This document shows, one piece after another, positions 35,969-45,910 of a stretch of DNA of 64,000 bases. The notes beneath the pieces were generated by a model. That model saw nothing but the letters and a program-made list of their open reading frames with translations. It searched no databases and was not told the DNA's origin. Position 1 is the first letter of the stretch. Each line of letters starts with the position of its first letter. Origin of the DNA: Methyloversatilis sp. RAC08 (GTDB lineage: Bacteria > Pseudomonadota > Gammaproteobacteria > Burkholderiales > Rhodocyclaceae); contig NZ_CP016448.1 of the NCBI RefSeq assembly GCF_001713355.1, positions 620,001-684,000 of the forward strand, read 5' to 3'. The translations under genes were made by a program, and so were the position numbers.

Positions 35969-37900
35969 TCAGCGCACAGGCAGGATTTCCGCCGCCACCG
36001 CTTCGCCCTGAACGCCCCGGAAGCCGAGGGCGTGAAGGGCGGCCAGGGTTTCGACGTGTTCCACCGCGACCGCGACCGGCAGGATGGACAGCGCAGACGC
36101 GATGCCGGTCAGCGATGACACATAGGCGCCCGAATCCGGATTGAGCAGGGCTTCGCGCGTCAGCGTGACCGAAAACTTGACGTGCTGCGGCCGCAGTCGA
36201 CGCAACAGGCTGAGCGCGTTGGCATGCAGGCCGAAGTGCTTGATGCCGATCGCCAGCCCGCGCGACTGCGCCAGCTGGGCAAACGCCTCGGCCGCGTCCG
36301 GGTCACCCAGCAGGGCGACTTCGGAGAATTCGAGGATGAAACCGGCACGACGCGCGTCGTGCCGGTAGCCACCGACCCAGCGCAGGATGTCGGGATCGAT
36401 GAGCGCCGCGGCGCTGACATTCACCACCGTCGCCAGACCGTCGCGTCGCACCTGCGCATGTTCCAGCGCGCGCATCAGACAGGCGCTGTCTAGCGCGGCC
36501 GATACGCGTGCTTCGCCGGCGTAGGTCATGTATTCGGCGGCGCGGATGAACCGGTCACCCGCGTCGAGTGCAGCGCGCAACTCGACATGCAGCGCGCCGG
36601 CAGCGCCACCGGCATCGAGCACGCGGGTGGCCTGCGACGCGAAAGCGATGCGCCCCTGCCCGATCAGGTCGCGCACGGTGCCGCGCACCGCAGCGCCTGC
36701 CGATTCGATGTCCTGCGCGTGCGCAAGCGGGAATTCCTGCGTGTCGGCCGGCAGCCACAGGTGCAGCGCGCGGTCGGCCGCGGCCAGCCAGTGTGCGGCG
36801 TCACCGTCGCTGCCACAGTCGGCGGCACCGCCTCGCCAGGCGTCTGGATCATCGGTGCCGGCGGCGCGCGCCAGGCCATTGAGGCGTGCGCGCAGTGCGC
36901 CGAGCAGCTGTCGCGCCGGCGCTTCGGCCGCATCGACGAGCAGCGCGAAGCAGGCGCCTTCGATCCGACCGCACAGGCCACCCTTCGCCGCATCGCGGAT
37001 GTACTGGGCGGATTCGGTCAGCAGATCATCGACCGTCTGCCGACCGTAACGGTTGTTCAGGTCTTCCAGCCCGTCGATGCGCAACAGCGCAAGCCAGCCG
37101 CTGCGCTGACCGGCTTCGATGCGCGCTTCGAGGGCCGCACGGAAGCCGCGGCGGTTTGCCAGCCCGGTCAGTTCATCGACCAGCGCCTGGTCGCGGAAGC
37201 GTTCGGCGCGCGTTGATTCGGCATCGAGCGCCAGCGCCAGCGCACCCAGCATGCGGTTGAAGGCGCCGACCAGAGGCTGCAGTTCGGTCGGCACGCGGGC
37301 TTCATCGATCGGCATGAATTTGCGCGACGCGGCCGCCACGGCCGAGCGCTGAACGCGGCGCAGCGGCCTCAGTCCCCAGCGCAACGCGGCCAGACCGAGC
37401 GCGCCGGCCACAGCCAGCCCGCCGCCCATCCAGACCAGCAGGGTCTGCGCGACCGTCCACAACTGAAGGTAGGCCCAGTGCGGATGCGGTTCGACCAGAA
37501 CGCTGCCGGCGATGCGCCAGCCGGACATGATGTCGGCCGTCTGGGCACCGGACGCCAGCGGCAGCAGGTCGACGAACCACTGCGGTGCGCCACCGGCGAG
37601 CCGGGCCGGCGCTTCGCGACTGGCAACGATGCGCTGCTGTGCATCGCGCACGGCGATGCGCCGCAGATAGCTCTGGTCGAAAACCGGCTCGACCAGACTT
37701 TCGGCGTTCTGCAGCGCCGGCTGACCACCGGCAGTCAGCGCGACGGTCAGCGACAGTGCGATCGACTGCGCCTGACTGGCCATCTGCGCTTCGACGCGGT
37801 CGCGCGACACCCACAGCGCAGTCAGCAGTGCCGCGACGAAAGCCGCCACACCGACACCGAGCAACGCGGCCAGCAGTCGGACGCGCAGGCTGTTCATCAT
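35969..37900 (-). CDS. lapD: LapD-like c-di-GMP receptor (degenerate GGDEF-EAL)
   Basis: A 643-residue protein starting MMNSLRVRLLAALLG after GGAGGTGA and overlapping the lapG stop (ATGA). Topology: membrane helix, LapD/MoxY-type periplasmic domain (about 30-145), second helix, HAMP (LRPLRRVQRSA), GGDEF domain (about 235-390) and EAL domain (about 405-640). The GGDEF motif reads GRIEG and the EAL motif is lost (HVELRAAL), so it should bind but not make or degrade c-di-GMP. LapD sequesters the LapG protease when c-di-GMP is high, keeping adhesins on the surface. Confidence 0.9.
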   Translation of the reverse strand: MMNSLRVRLLAALLGVGVAAFVAALLTALWVSRDRVEAQMASQAQSIALSLTVALTAGGQPALQNAESLVEPVFDQSYLRRIAVRDAQQRIVASREAPARLAGGAPQWFVDLLPLASGAQTADIMSGWRIAGSVLVEPHPHWAYLQLWTVAQTLLVWMGGGLAVAGALGLAALRWGLRPLRRVQRSAVAAASRKFMPIDEARVPTELQPLVGAFNRMLGALALALDAESTRAERFRDQALVDELTGLANRRGFRAALEARIEAGQRSGWLALLRIDGLEDLNNRYGRQTVDDLLTESAQYIRDAAKGGLCGRIEGACFALLVDAAEAPARQLLGALRARLNGLARAAGTDDPDAWRGGAADCGSDGDAAHWLAAADRALHLWLPADTQEFPLAHAQDIESAGAAVRGTVRDLIGQGRIAFASQATRVLDAGGAAGALHVELRAALDAGDRFIRAAEYMTYAGEARVSAALDSACLMRALEHAQVRRDGLATVVNVSAAALIDPDILRWVGGYRHDARRAGFILEFSEVALLGDPDAAEAFAQLAQSRGLAIGIKHFGLHANALSLLRRLRPQHVKFSVTLTREALLNPDSGAYVSSLTGIASALSILPVAVAVEHVETLAALHALGFRGVQGEAVAAEILPVR

Positions 37901-38619
37901 TTCACCTCCGCACGGACGCGGTCGAGCAGTTCGCGCCACTTGCGCAGTTGCTGCGGCGAGCCGAGTTCGCGGTCGCCACCGCCCTGCACCTTCCAGACGC
38001 GGTCGTCGTTGAAGCTGTACACGGGCGTCAGGTCGGGCCGCTCGGCCGCCGGCATGAAGCGCTTTTCGAGGTTGTCCAGCACCCACGGCTCGGCGCCGGG
38101 TTCAGGGTAGTAGGCGAGCACCATGTGGTTTTCCAGACGGCCTTCGCGCAGCAGACGTACATAAGTGATGCGCAGCTTGTCGGCTGGCATGCCCAGTTCG
38201 CGCAGCGCGAAGTATTTGGCCAGCGCGTAGTCTTCGCAATCGCCAGCGGCGACGGAGGCGAATTCGACCGGCGTGGCCCAGTAGTCTTCCGATTTCCACA
38301 GCACCGGGTCGGTCACGTAACGCGCCCGGTTGGCTATCTGGTTGATGCGTTCGACGCGCAGTGGCTCGTCGGCAATGTGGCCGGCCGCATTCAGCGACTC
38401 GGCCAGTTCGGCCATGCGCGGCCCCGCCTTGCTGCCAAATCGAGCGTCCATGCGCTGCTGCAGTTCAGCGCGCACGGCGAGCAGGTAGCCCTGATAGGTG
38501 AAGGCCGTGGCCTGTGCCGCTGCAGCCGCCGTGATGATCAAGAGCGTGCACGCAATCCAGCGCCGTGCGCGAGGCAGGCGGCGCGACGGCAGTGTGGGCG
38601 GGTGTGAGGTGGCCGGCAT
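37897..38619 (-). CDS. lapG: LapG-type periplasmic cysteine protease
   Basis: A 240-residue transglutaminase-like protease. An N-terminal hydrophobic signal (about 20-40) leads to the periplasm. The catalytic triad is Cys in AAGDCEDYALAKYF, His in ENHMVLAYY and Asp in WVLDNLEKRF. LapG cleaves the N-terminus of large adhesins to release biofilms and needs Ca2+. It is translationally coupled to lapD. No LapA-like adhesin lies in the window. Confidence 0.92.
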   Translation of the reverse strand: MPATSHPPTLPSRRLPRARRWIACTLLIITAAAAAQATAFTYQGYLLAVRAELQQRMDARFGSKAGPRMAELAESLNAAGHIADEPLRVERINQIANRARYVTDPVLWKSEDYWATPVEFASVAAGDCEDYALAKYFALRELGMPADKLRITYVRLLREGRLENHMVLAYYPEPGAEPWVLDNLEKRFMPAAERPDLTPVYSFNDDRVWKVQGGGDRELGSPQQLRKWRELLDRVRAEVK

Positions 38620-38685
38620 CCGGGAACATCCAGGGACAGTTCTCCTTTAACGGTCGCAAGGCTGCCCGGCTTGACCCGGCGCGTG

Positions 38686-39381
38686 TCACCAGAATTGCCA
38701 CTGACCGGAATGGATGACCCACAGACCGAGCAGCAGGTTGGTCACGCCGTGCGAAACGATGGGCAACCAGAGGCGTCCGGTGGCGCGATACAGCCCGCCA
38801 TAGGCCAGGCCGGCGACGATGCCGGCCGCCCACTGGCCGTGTTCGAAGCCGAACGCGATCGAACTGAACAGCACGCTGCGCAGCGTGACCGATTGTGCGG
38901 CGACGGTCAGGAAGTTCGGGCTGTCGAGCCAGCGCATGATGAAGGAGCGCCAGAACAGCTCTTCCATGATGGGTACGACGACCGCGGCACCGACAATGCG
39001 GATGATGACAAGCGTCATGATCAGCGCACCGGCCTCGTCGAGCGGTTTGTAGCCCTCGCCCGGCTTGAATGCGAAGGGTGGGAAATCGAGCCAGATCCAC
39101 AGCGCCCAGACGGCGACGCCCAGCGCCACGGAGACCAGCCACGCGGACACACCGGACAGCGGTGATGGCACAGCCGGCGCGGCGGGACGCAGCTCGATGT
39201 AGTCGCGGCTGAACACCGCCAGTGCAGCAATCACGCAGGCGATCTGCAGCGCATACATCCAGCGCGGGTCGACACCAAGCGCTCCGGCGAGCGGTGCGGC
39301 GATGATGAGGAACAGGATGTAGAGCGCGAACGGAAGGATGCGCGCCAGCGCAGCACGGCGCGGGGTGGGGGTGGAACTCAT
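38686..39381 (-). CDS. CPBP/CAAX-type intramembrane protease
   Basis: The ATG at 39381 start gives 231 residues; upstream extensions are not convincing. It has seven or so hydrophobic helices with conserved motifs EELFWRSF (EExxxR), FGFEHGQWAAG and SHGVTNLLLG, the metal-binding set of the ABI/CPBP family. It resembles the CAAX-protease-related proteins found with exosortase/PEP-CTERM systems. Substrate unknown; inner-membrane location expected. Confidence 0.85.
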   Translation of the reverse strand: MSSTPTPRRAALARILPFALYILFLIIAAPLAGALGVDPRWMYALQIACVIAALAVFSRDYIELRPAAPAVPSPLSGVSAWLVSVALGVAVWALWIWLDFPPFAFKPGEGYKPLDEAGALIMTLVIIRIVGAAVVVPIMEELFWRSFIMRWLDSPNFLTVAAQSVTLRSVLFSSIAFGFEHGQWAAGIVAGLAYGGLYRATGRLWLPIVSHGVTNLLLGLWVIHSGQWQFW

Positions 39382-39487
39382 GTCGGGAGGGTGACGCGAC
39401 AGGCCGGTTTCGGGACAGCGCATGATAAGGCCACCGTGCGACAGACACATGGCAGCGCTGCACAGTCCGCGGATTTCGGGCCGTGGG

Positions 39488-40852
39488 TCAGACAGCCGGC
39501 TGCCAGCACGGCAACCAGCCGGCTTCGTCGGCGGCCGCAACGAACGGCGGCGCGATGTCGCAACCGGGCATCCAGACCGGATGCCCGTCGACGCACACGA
39601 TGGGTACGCGATCGCGCAACCAGGGCGGCAGGCCGCATTCCTGCGCGATCTGCTTGACGCCGGCGCGCGGTCGGCCCGGGCCGCGCGGCAGACGGTCGCC
39701 GGGCGCTCGGGCGCGCAGGGAGACGCGCCCCAGCGCCACGACCGACGCTGCAAGCCCCTGCCCGCTGACCGGTTCGAACCGGATCTGCCCGGCACCCCAG
39801 GCACGCACCGGTTCGCCTGACCACCTCTGCTCGGCAGGTGGATCGAAATCCGGCATCAGCCACAGCGCGCCACGGTGGCTGACGCCGGCCACACCGGCGT
39901 GCGCAACCGGACAGGCGGAGGTCGCCTGCGCGACCGCGAGCTGGCGCCGCCACTCGTCCAGCCAGGATTCATTGGGCAACGTGCGCGCACCATGCTGCCG
40001 GAGCAGCCAGCGCAGCAGATTGCGCTGGCGCGCGGCATCGAGCGCGATCAGGCCATCGATCCGGTAACAGCGGCCCCACTGCGTGGCTTCGGCGATGGCT
40101 TCGGCGTCGCGCGCGGCGAGCCCGTCGAGCAGGGTCTGCGCTTCGGCCAGACGTCGCGCGACGCCCGCCATGGCTTCGGCCGCCCGCGGCCAGCGCGCGG
40201 TCAGCACCGGCAGCACATCGCGGCGCAGGTAATTACGTGCATAGCGGGTGTCGGCATTGGATTCGTCGTCGATCCAGCTCAGGCCGTGCGCCTGCGCATG
40301 GGCTTCGAGCGCGCTGCGCGGTACGCCGAGCAGCGGCCGCAGCGTGGCGACGCGATCGCCCTCGGCGGCACGCCAGGCGGGCATGCCGGCCAGCCCGAGC
40401 AGGCCGGCGCCGCGCACCATGTTGTGCAACAGCGTTTCTGCCTGATCGTCGGCGTGGTGGGCGGTCAACAGCGTGTCGAGACCGCGCTCACGCGCATGTG
40501 CATGCAGCGCCGCGTAGCGCGCGTCGCGTGCGGCACATTCGAGACCGTCGGGCGAGGTACGCGACACCTCGACGCGCAGCAGGCTGAACGGCAGGTCTAG
40601 CGAGCGGCACTGCGCTGCGCAGAAATCCGCCCAGCGATCGGCGTTCGGACTGAGGGCATGGTGGACGTGGGCACATTCGAGCTGCCAGCCCTGCTCCGCA
40701 CGCAGTGCCGCCAGGGCATGCAGCAATAGGGTTGAATCGAGTCCGCCGCTGTAGCCGAGCAACAGGCGGCTGCCGTCGGTGCAGTGCGCCGCGAGCGCGA
40801 CGGCTAACTGACTGGACAGGTCAGGCGACGGCCTGCTCCTTGAATTTGCCAT
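39488..40852 (-). CDS. tilS: tRNA(Ile)-lysidine synthase
   Basis: A 454-residue protein. The PP-loop GYSGGLDST lies at about residues 33-41, followed by family blocks [41 protein letters not shown] and the C-terminal domain ([19 protein letters not shown]). The enzyme attaches lysine to C34 of the minor tRNA(Ile) using ATP, which is essential for AUA decoding. The start overlaps the accA end by 32 bases; both orders occur together in betaproteobacteria. Confidence 0.96.
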   Translation of the reverse strand: MANSRSRPSPDLSSQLAVALAAHCTDGSRLLLGYSGGLDSTLLLHALAALRAEQGWQLECAHVHHALSPNADRWADFCAAQCRSLDLPFSLLRVEVSRTSPDGLECAARDARYAALHAHARERGLDTLLTAHHADDQAETLLHNMVRGAGLLGLAGMPAWRAAEGDRVATLRPLLGVPRSALEAHAQAHGLSWIDDESNADTRYARNYLRRDVLPVLTARWPRAAEAMAGVARRLAEAQTLLDGLAARDAEAIAEATQWGRCYRIDGLIALDAARQRNLLRWLLRQHGARTLPNESWLDEWRRQLAVAQATSACPVAHAGVAGVSHRGALWLMPDFDPPAEQRWSGEPVRAWGAGQIRFEPVSGQGLAASVVALGRVSLRARAPGDRLPRGPGRPRAGVKQIAQECGLPPWLRDRVPIVCVDGHPVWMPGCDIAPPFVAAADEAGWLPCWQPAV

Positions 40853-41789
40853 AGGACATCAGTCGCTCGATGCGGCGCTCCACCAGCTGGGTCGGGGTGA
40901 GATCGGCAAGCTGGCGCTGCGCTTCGGCCAGCGCGCGCTTGAGCGACGCGGCAACCGTGGCGTGGTCGCGGTGACCGCCACCGGCAGGTTCGTTCACCAC
41001 CTTGTCGATCAGACCGAGGGTTTTCAGGCGCGACGCTGTGATGCCCATGATTTCCGCGGCGTCGGCCGCCTTGTCGGCGCTCTTCCAAAGGATGGACGCA
41101 CAGCCTTCCGGCGAAATGACCGAATAGGTCGAGTACTGCAGCATCATCAAGGTGTCGGCCACGGCGATCGCCAGTGCGCCGCCGGAACCACCCTCTCCGA
41201 TGATGGTGGCGATGATGGGCACGCGCAGTTCGGCCATGGCGTAGAGGTTGTGGCCGATGGCTTCGGACTGGCCGCGCTCTTCGGCGTCGATGCCCGGATA
41301 GGCGCCCGGCGTGTCGATGAAGGTGAACACCGGCATGCCGAATTTTTCGGCCAGCTTCATCAGGCGCAGCGCCTTGCGGTAGCCCTCCGGTCGCGGCATG
41401 CCGAAATTGCGATGGATCTTTTCCTTCGTGTCGCGCCCCTTCTGATGACCGATCACCATGCAGGCGTGGCCGTTGAAGCGGGCGATGCCACCGACGATGG
41501 CGTGATCATCGGCGAACGAGCGGTCACCATGCAGTTCCTGGAACTCGGTGAACATCAGGCGGAAATAATCGAGCGAATAAGGGCGCTGCGGATGGCGCGC
41601 CACCTGGGCGATCTGCCAGGGCGTGAGCTTGGCGTAGATGTCCTTGGTCAGCGACTGGCTCTTTCCCTCAAGCCGCGCGATCTCTTCCGAAATGTCGACC
41701 GCCGAATCGTCCTGCACGAAACGCAACTCCTCGATTTTCGCCTCAAGTTCGGCGATCGGCTGTTCAAAATCGAGAAAGGTGGTTTTCAT
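40821..41789 (-). CDS. accA: Acetyl-CoA carboxylase carboxyltransferase subunit alpha
   Basis: ATG 41789 ([20 protein letters not shown]) gives 322 residues, the normal length. The motifs [38 protein letters not shown] and [16 protein letters not shown] are diagnostic. With AccD it transfers carboxyl from biotin to acetyl-CoA, the first step of fatty acid synthesis. It is followed by tilS with an overlap. Confidence 0.98.
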   Translation of the reverse strand: MKTTFLDFEQPIAELEAKIEELRFVQDDSAVDISEEIARLEGKSQSLTKDIYAKLTPWQIAQVARHPQRPYSLDYFRLMFTEFQELHGDRSFADDHAIVGGIARFNGHACMVIGHQKGRDTKEKIHRNFGMPRPEGYRKALRLMKLAEKFGMPVFTFIDTPGAYPGIDAEERGQSEAIGHNLYAMAELRVPIIATIIGEGGSGGALAIAVADTLMMLQYSTYSVISPEGCASILWKSADKAADAAEIMGITASRLKTLGLIDKVVNEPAGGGHRDHATVAASLKRALAEAQRQLADLTPTQLVERRIERLMSYGKFKEQAVA

Positions 41790-41940
41790 CGGCGGAGTGG
41801 ACTGAAACGGAAAGGAACGGGATTTTACCGCGTACGCCGGCTGTTCGGTCGGCAATGCGTTTTCCTGAGTCCGGGTGCTCGACAAGGGGAATTTCAGAGG
41901 GCAGAGCGCGCGCCACGCAGCCGCGGCGCGGAAAGGCGTG

Positions 41941-42378
41941 CTACTTGATGCGGCGAAGGTGCGACCGGCCGGCCGGCTTGTCCGGCGTGGTGAGCACGGG
42001 CTGTTCGCTGCGCTCGGATGCCGCGGCGGGCGCCACATCGGCGCGAACGGTCTGACCGGGTGTGACTTCGAATGCCATGCCGTGACCATTCTCGCGCGCA
42101 TAGATTGCAGCGACACAATCAATCGGTATGGTCAATTCCTGGGCGACGCCGCCGAAACGGGCCGAGCAGGTGATCAGTTCGTTGCCCATGACCAGTTGGT
42201 GAACCGCTTCGCGCCCGATGTTCAGGATGATCTGGCCATCCTTCACGTACTGGCGTGGGACGCCCGCGCGCTCGTCGACGACGACCGCGATGTAAGGCGT
42301 GAGCCCCTGGTCCGCACACCAGTCAAACAGCGCACGGAGCAGATAGGGCTTGGTCGAAACGGAACTCATCACATCCAT
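41941..42378 (-). CDS. sspB: ClpXP protease specificity-enhancing factor
   Basis: A 145-residue protein starting [20 protein letters not shown]; the start at 42369 is also possible. The SspB core shows [27 protein letters not shown] and ARFGGV. The C-terminal tail is disordered and ends in HLRRIK, the XB-type ClpX-binding end. SspB delivers ssrA-tagged proteins to ClpXP. It lies 27 bases after sspA. Confidence 0.95.
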   Translation of the reverse strand: MDVMSSVSTKPYLLRALFDWCADQGLTPYIAVVVDERAGVPRQYVKDGQIILNIGREAVHQLVMGNELITCSARFGGVAQELTIPIDCVAAIYARENGHGMAFEVTPGQTVRADVAPAAASERSEQPVLTTPDKPAGRSHLRRIK

Positions 42379-42405
42379 GCAGTTTGAACGAAGTCTCCTG
42401 ACAGC

Positions 42406-43002
42406 CTAGCGACGCATCACTTTTTCGGACGGCGTGAGCGCATCAATGAACCCTTGGCGGGAAAAGATACGTTCAGCGTACTTCATCAGAGGCGCTGCAG
42501 ACTTGGGAAGTTCGATACCGTAGTGGTCAAGTCGCCATAGTAATGGAGCAATGGCAACGTCCAGCATGGAAAATTCCTCGCCCAGCATGTACTTCTGCTT
42601 GGCGAAGATCGCCGTGAGCTCGGTCAGACGATCACGCAGGTGCACGCGCGACTTGTCAGCCGTACGCGCATTCTTTTCCAGCGGCTCGATGTGTGAGAAC
42701 AGTTCGTTCTCGACCGTGTGCAGCAGCTGGCGCGCGCGGGCCCGCATGATCGGGTCCGGCGGCATCAGTTGCGGGTGTGGAAAGCGCTCATCAATGTACT
42801 CATTGATGATGTTGGAGTCGTACAGGATGAGATCGCGATCAACCAGCACCGGCACGCGGTTGTATGGATTGATGACCGCAATGTCTTCCGGCTTGTTGTA
42901 CAGGTCGACATCAATGACCTGGAAATCCATGCCTTTTTCGTAGAGGACAATACGGCAGCGATGGGAGAAGGGATCGGTGGTCCCCGAGTACAGATTCATC
43001 AT
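42406..43002 (-). CDS. sspA: Stringent starvation protein A
   Basis: ATG at 43002 (MMNLYSGTTDPFSHRCRIVL), 198 residues; the longer in-frame extension is unlikely. GST fold with an SspA-type N-terminus and the C-terminal LLWRLDHYGIELPK motif. It binds RNA polymerase and adjusts transcription in stationary phase. It is in the classical order petABC-sspA-sspB. Confidence 0.96.
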   Translation of the reverse strand: MMNLYSGTTDPFSHRCRIVLYEKGMDFQVIDVDLYNKPEDIAVINPYNRVPVLVDRDLILYDSNIINEYIDERFPHPQLMPPDPIMRARARQLLHTVENELFSHIEPLEKNARTADKSRVHLRDRLTELTAIFAKQKYMLGEEFSMLDVAIAPLLWRLDHYGIELPKSAAPLMKYAERIFSRQGFIDALTPSEKVMRR

Positions 43003-43108
43003 CGTGTTGACACCCCAGGAGTACTCGGCATCCCGCACCACGCGACGTACGCGTGATGGGGTCGCTTCGCGATGACCGAGAGCTTGCATGACTTTCGGGC
43101 GTATTTGA

Positions 43109-43867
43109 TTAATGGACGTCTTTCCAGTACTCGCGCTTGAGCAGGTATGCCAGCGTGAGCAGGACGGAAAGACCTAGGATGACGAGCAGGCCGGTCTGGC
43201 GACGCTTTTCGGCGCCGGGTTCGGCCATGAAAACGAGGTAGGCAACCAGATCACCGATCGCTGAATCGTACTCGGACTTGCTGAGCTTGCCCGGCTTCGT
43301 CAGTTCGATCTTCAGCGAATCGACTTCGCCGCCGTGACCATCGGAAACCTTCACGTGCTTCGCAGTCTGCTCGCCCTGAAGTTCGTACAGGACGTGCGGC
43401 ATGCCTACGTTGGCAAAGGCCGTGTTGTTCCAGCCGGTCGGGCGCGCGTCGTCGCGGTAGAAGCCGCGCAGATAGGTGTACAGCCAGTCTGCGCCACTGC
43501 CGTCGCCCGATGCGCGCGAACGCGCCACCACGCTCAGGTCAGGCGGCGCCGCGCCGAACCACTTGATGCCGTCGGCGCGCGTCATGCCGACGCGCATCGT
43601 TTCACCGACCTTGTCGGCTGCGAACAGCAGGTTGTCCTTGATCTGCTCGTCTGTCAGGCCGACATCGTTCAGGCGGTTGTAACGCATGTACGACGCCGAG
43701 TGGCAGTTCAGGCAGTAATTGACGAACATCTGCGCGCCGCGCTGGATCGCCAGTGCGTCACGGAATTTCTCGGTCGGGGCGCGATCGAGTTGAACGTGAC
43801 CGCCTGCGGCCATTGCAACCAAGGGGGCGAACAGGACGCCCAGAAACAGGTTTTTGAGTTGTTTCAT
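43109..43867 (-). CDS. petC: Cytochrome c1 of the bc1 complex
   Basis: A 252-residue protein with a signal peptide, haem c motif CLNCH (about residue 50), and a C-terminal membrane helix (TGLLVILGLSVLLTLAYLL) ending near YWKDVH. It passes electrons from the Rieske protein to soluble cytochrome c. The last gene of petABC. Confidence 0.97.
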   Translation of the reverse strand: MKQLKNLFLGVLFAPLVAMAAGGHVQLDRAPTEKFRDALAIQRGAQMFVNYCLNCHSASYMRYNRLNDVGLTDEQIKDNLLFAADKVGETMRVGMTRADGIKWFGAAPPDLSVVARSRASGDGSGADWLYTYLRGFYRDDARPTGWNNTAFANVGMPHVLYELQGEQTAKHVKVSDGHGGEVDSLKIELTKPGKLSKSEYDSAIGDLVAYLVFMAEPGAEKRRQTGLLVILGLSVLLTLAYLLKREYWKDVH

Positions 43868-43881
43868 GATCTGTCTGGCTT

Positions 43882-45165
43882 TCAGTGTCCGGTCACGCGA
43901 TCAGGTACGGGCTTCGTCTTGTCGATCGCGGTGTACCAGGGCATCGCGATGAAGAAAAGGAAGTAGATGATCGTGCAGATCTGCGACACCAGCGTGCCCA
44001 TCGGCGTCGGTGCCTGCACGCCCAGATAACCCAGGATCAGGAAGGCAATGATGAAGATGGTCAGCGCTGCCTTGTAGATCGGGCCGCGATAACGGATCGA
44101 CTTCACCGGCGAACGATCGAGCCAGGGCAGCAGGAAGAAGATCATCACGGACAGCCCCATGAAGATCACGCCCCACAGCTTCGCATCGATCCAGAAGAAA
44201 TTCACCGTGTTGGCGCGCAGGATCGAATAGAACGGCGTGAAGTACCACACCGGCGCGATGTGCGACGGCGTCTTCAGCGGGTCGGCCGGAATGAAGTTGT
44301 TGTATTCCAGGAAGTAGCCGCCGAACTCGGGCGCGAAGAACACCACCGCAGAGAAGCAGATCAGGAAGACCACGACACCGACGATGTCCTTCACCGTGTA
44401 GTACGGATGGAACGGAATGCCGTCGAGCGGAATGCCTGTCTTGGGGTCCTTGTGCTTCTTGATATCCACGCCATCCGGGTTGTTCGAACCGACTTCGTGC
44501 AGCGCGATGATGTGCGCGGCAACCAGACCGATCAGCACGAGCGGCACGGCGATCACGTGGAACGAGAAGAAGCGGTTCAGCGTCGCATCACCGATCACGT
44601 AGTCGCCACGCAGCCAGATCGACAGATCGTTGCCGATGACCGGGATGGCCGAGAACAGGTTGATGATGACCTGGGCGCCCCAGTACGACATCTGTCCCCA
44701 AGGCAGCAGGTAGCCCATGAAGGCCTCTGCCATCAGCAGCAGGAAGATGGCGCAACCGAAGATCCACACCAGTTCGCGCGGCTTGCGATATGAGCCGTAC
44801 ATCAGACCGCGGAACATGTGCAGATAGACCACGACGAAGAACGCCGAAGCACCGGTCGAGTGCATGTAGCGGATCATCCAGCCCCACGGCACGTCGCGCA
44901 TGATGTATTCGACACTGGCGAAGGCCACCGGAACACCCGACGCATTCAGCGACGCGTCCGGTTTGAAGTGCATCACCAGGAAGATGCCTGTAACGACCTG
45001 GATCACCAGCACGAGCAGTGCGAGCGAACCGAAGAAGTACCAGAAGTTGAAGTTTTTCGGCGCGTAGTACTCCGCCAGATGTTCCTTGTACATCGACGTC
45101 AGCGGGAAACGCTGGTCGATCCAGCCCAGCAGGCCGGTAGTCGTTACAACCTTTTCGCCTGCCAT
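43882..45165 (-). CDS. petB: Cytochrome b of the bc1 complex
   Basis: A 427-residue protein with eight or more membrane helices. Haem ligand His residues sit in helices B and D (MHSTGASAFFVVVYLHMFRG; FSFHVIAVPLVLIGLVAAH, in parts). The Qo motif reads PVWY (HIAPVWYFTPFY) rather than PEWY, as known for beta- and gammaproteobacteria. Holds the quinol oxidation and reduction sites. Confidence 0.98.
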   Translation of the reverse strand: MAGEKVVTTTGLLGWIDQRFPLTSMYKEHLAEYYAPKNFNFWYFFGSLALLVLVIQVVTGIFLVMHFKPDASLNASGVPVAFASVEYIMRDVPWGWMIRYMHSTGASAFFVVVYLHMFRGLMYGSYRKPRELVWIFGCAIFLLLMAEAFMGYLLPWGQMSYWGAQVIINLFSAIPVIGNDLSIWLRGDYVIGDATLNRFFSFHVIAVPLVLIGLVAAHIIALHEVGSNNPDGVDIKKHKDPKTGIPLDGIPFHPYYTVKDIVGVVVFLICFSAVVFFAPEFGGYFLEYNNFIPADPLKTPSHIAPVWYFTPFYSILRANTVNFFWIDAKLWGVIFMGLSVMIFFLLPWLDRSPVKSIRYRGPIYKAALTIFIIAFLILGYLGVQAPTPMGTLVSQICTIIYFLFFIAMPWYTAIDKTKPVPDRVTGH

Positions 45166-45168
45166 CGC

Positions 45169-45777
45169 TCAGCCCTCCTTGGTGTCCTGGCCGACCAGGA
45201 TTCGGCTGTCGGACAGGAACATGTACGGCGGCACCGGGAGGTTGTCCGGCGCCGGCATTGCCTTGAATACGCGACCTGCGAGGTCGAAGCTGGAGCCGTG
45301 GCAGGGGCACACGAATCCGGCGACGTCGCCAAGCTGTGCGTTCGAACCCGATGCGAACGGGCCCGAAGGCGAACAGCCGAGATGGGTACAGATCGCCACT
45401 AGCACCGCGAACTCGGCGCGATCTTCGCGAGCGCGCTGCACGTTGCGGGCGTATTCAGGAGTGAATTCGGACGGGTTGCGTTCCGATTTGGGATCCGCCA
45501 GCTTTTCCTCGATCTTCGTGAGGGCTTCGAGCTGTTCCGGCGTGCGACGCAGGATCCACACCGGTTTGCCCTGCCACTCGACGGTGGTCATTTCGCCCGG
45601 AGCGAGTTTGGACACATCCACCTCGACCGGCGCGCCAGCAGCTTTCGCGCGTTCCGAAGGAGCCAGACTGGTCAGAAAGGGAACTGCGACTGCAAGTCCT
45701 GCAACGCCACCCGCACAGGCGGTTGCCACGAGCAGATTGCGGCGCCCGCAATCCATTTTTTTCTCATTGCCACTCAT
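45169..45777 (-). CDS. petA: Rieske iron-sulfur protein of the bc1 complex
   Basis: A 202-residue protein. A Tat-type N-terminus (CGRRNLLVATACAGGVAGLAV) serves as a membrane anchor. The cluster-binding motifs are CTHLGCSP and CPCHGSSFD. It takes electrons from quinol at the Qo site. First gene of the operon, with a perfect -10 upstream at 45818-45823. Confidence 0.97.
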   Translation of the reverse strand: MSGNEKKMDCGRRNLLVATACAGGVAGLAVAVPFLTSLAPSERAKAAGAPVEVDVSKLAPGEMTTVEWQGKPVWILRRTPEQLEALTKIEEKLADPKSERNPSEFTPEYARNVQRAREDRAEFAVLVAICTHLGCSPSGPFASGSNAQLGDVAGFVCPCHGSSFDLAGRVFKAMPAPDNLPVPPYMFLSDSRILVGQDTKEG

Positions 45778-45817
45778 GCTTCACCCCGTCGAAACAATTG
45801 ATTCTGCGCAACCTGCG

Positions 45818-45823
45818 ATTATA
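45818..45823 (-). promoter_or_regulatory. -10 element for petABC-sspAB
   Basis: On the minus strand this reads TATAAT, about 40 bases before the petA ATG. TTTAAA lies 18 bases further upstream as a possible -35. Confidence 0.55.
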
Positions 45824-45910
45824 CCCCCAAGCGACTACCGCTTTAAAGCCCTGACTACCTTTCCGTGCCGCGGAACCATGCGATGCAAGCCTGCCGTGCG
45901 GCGAACTGGC

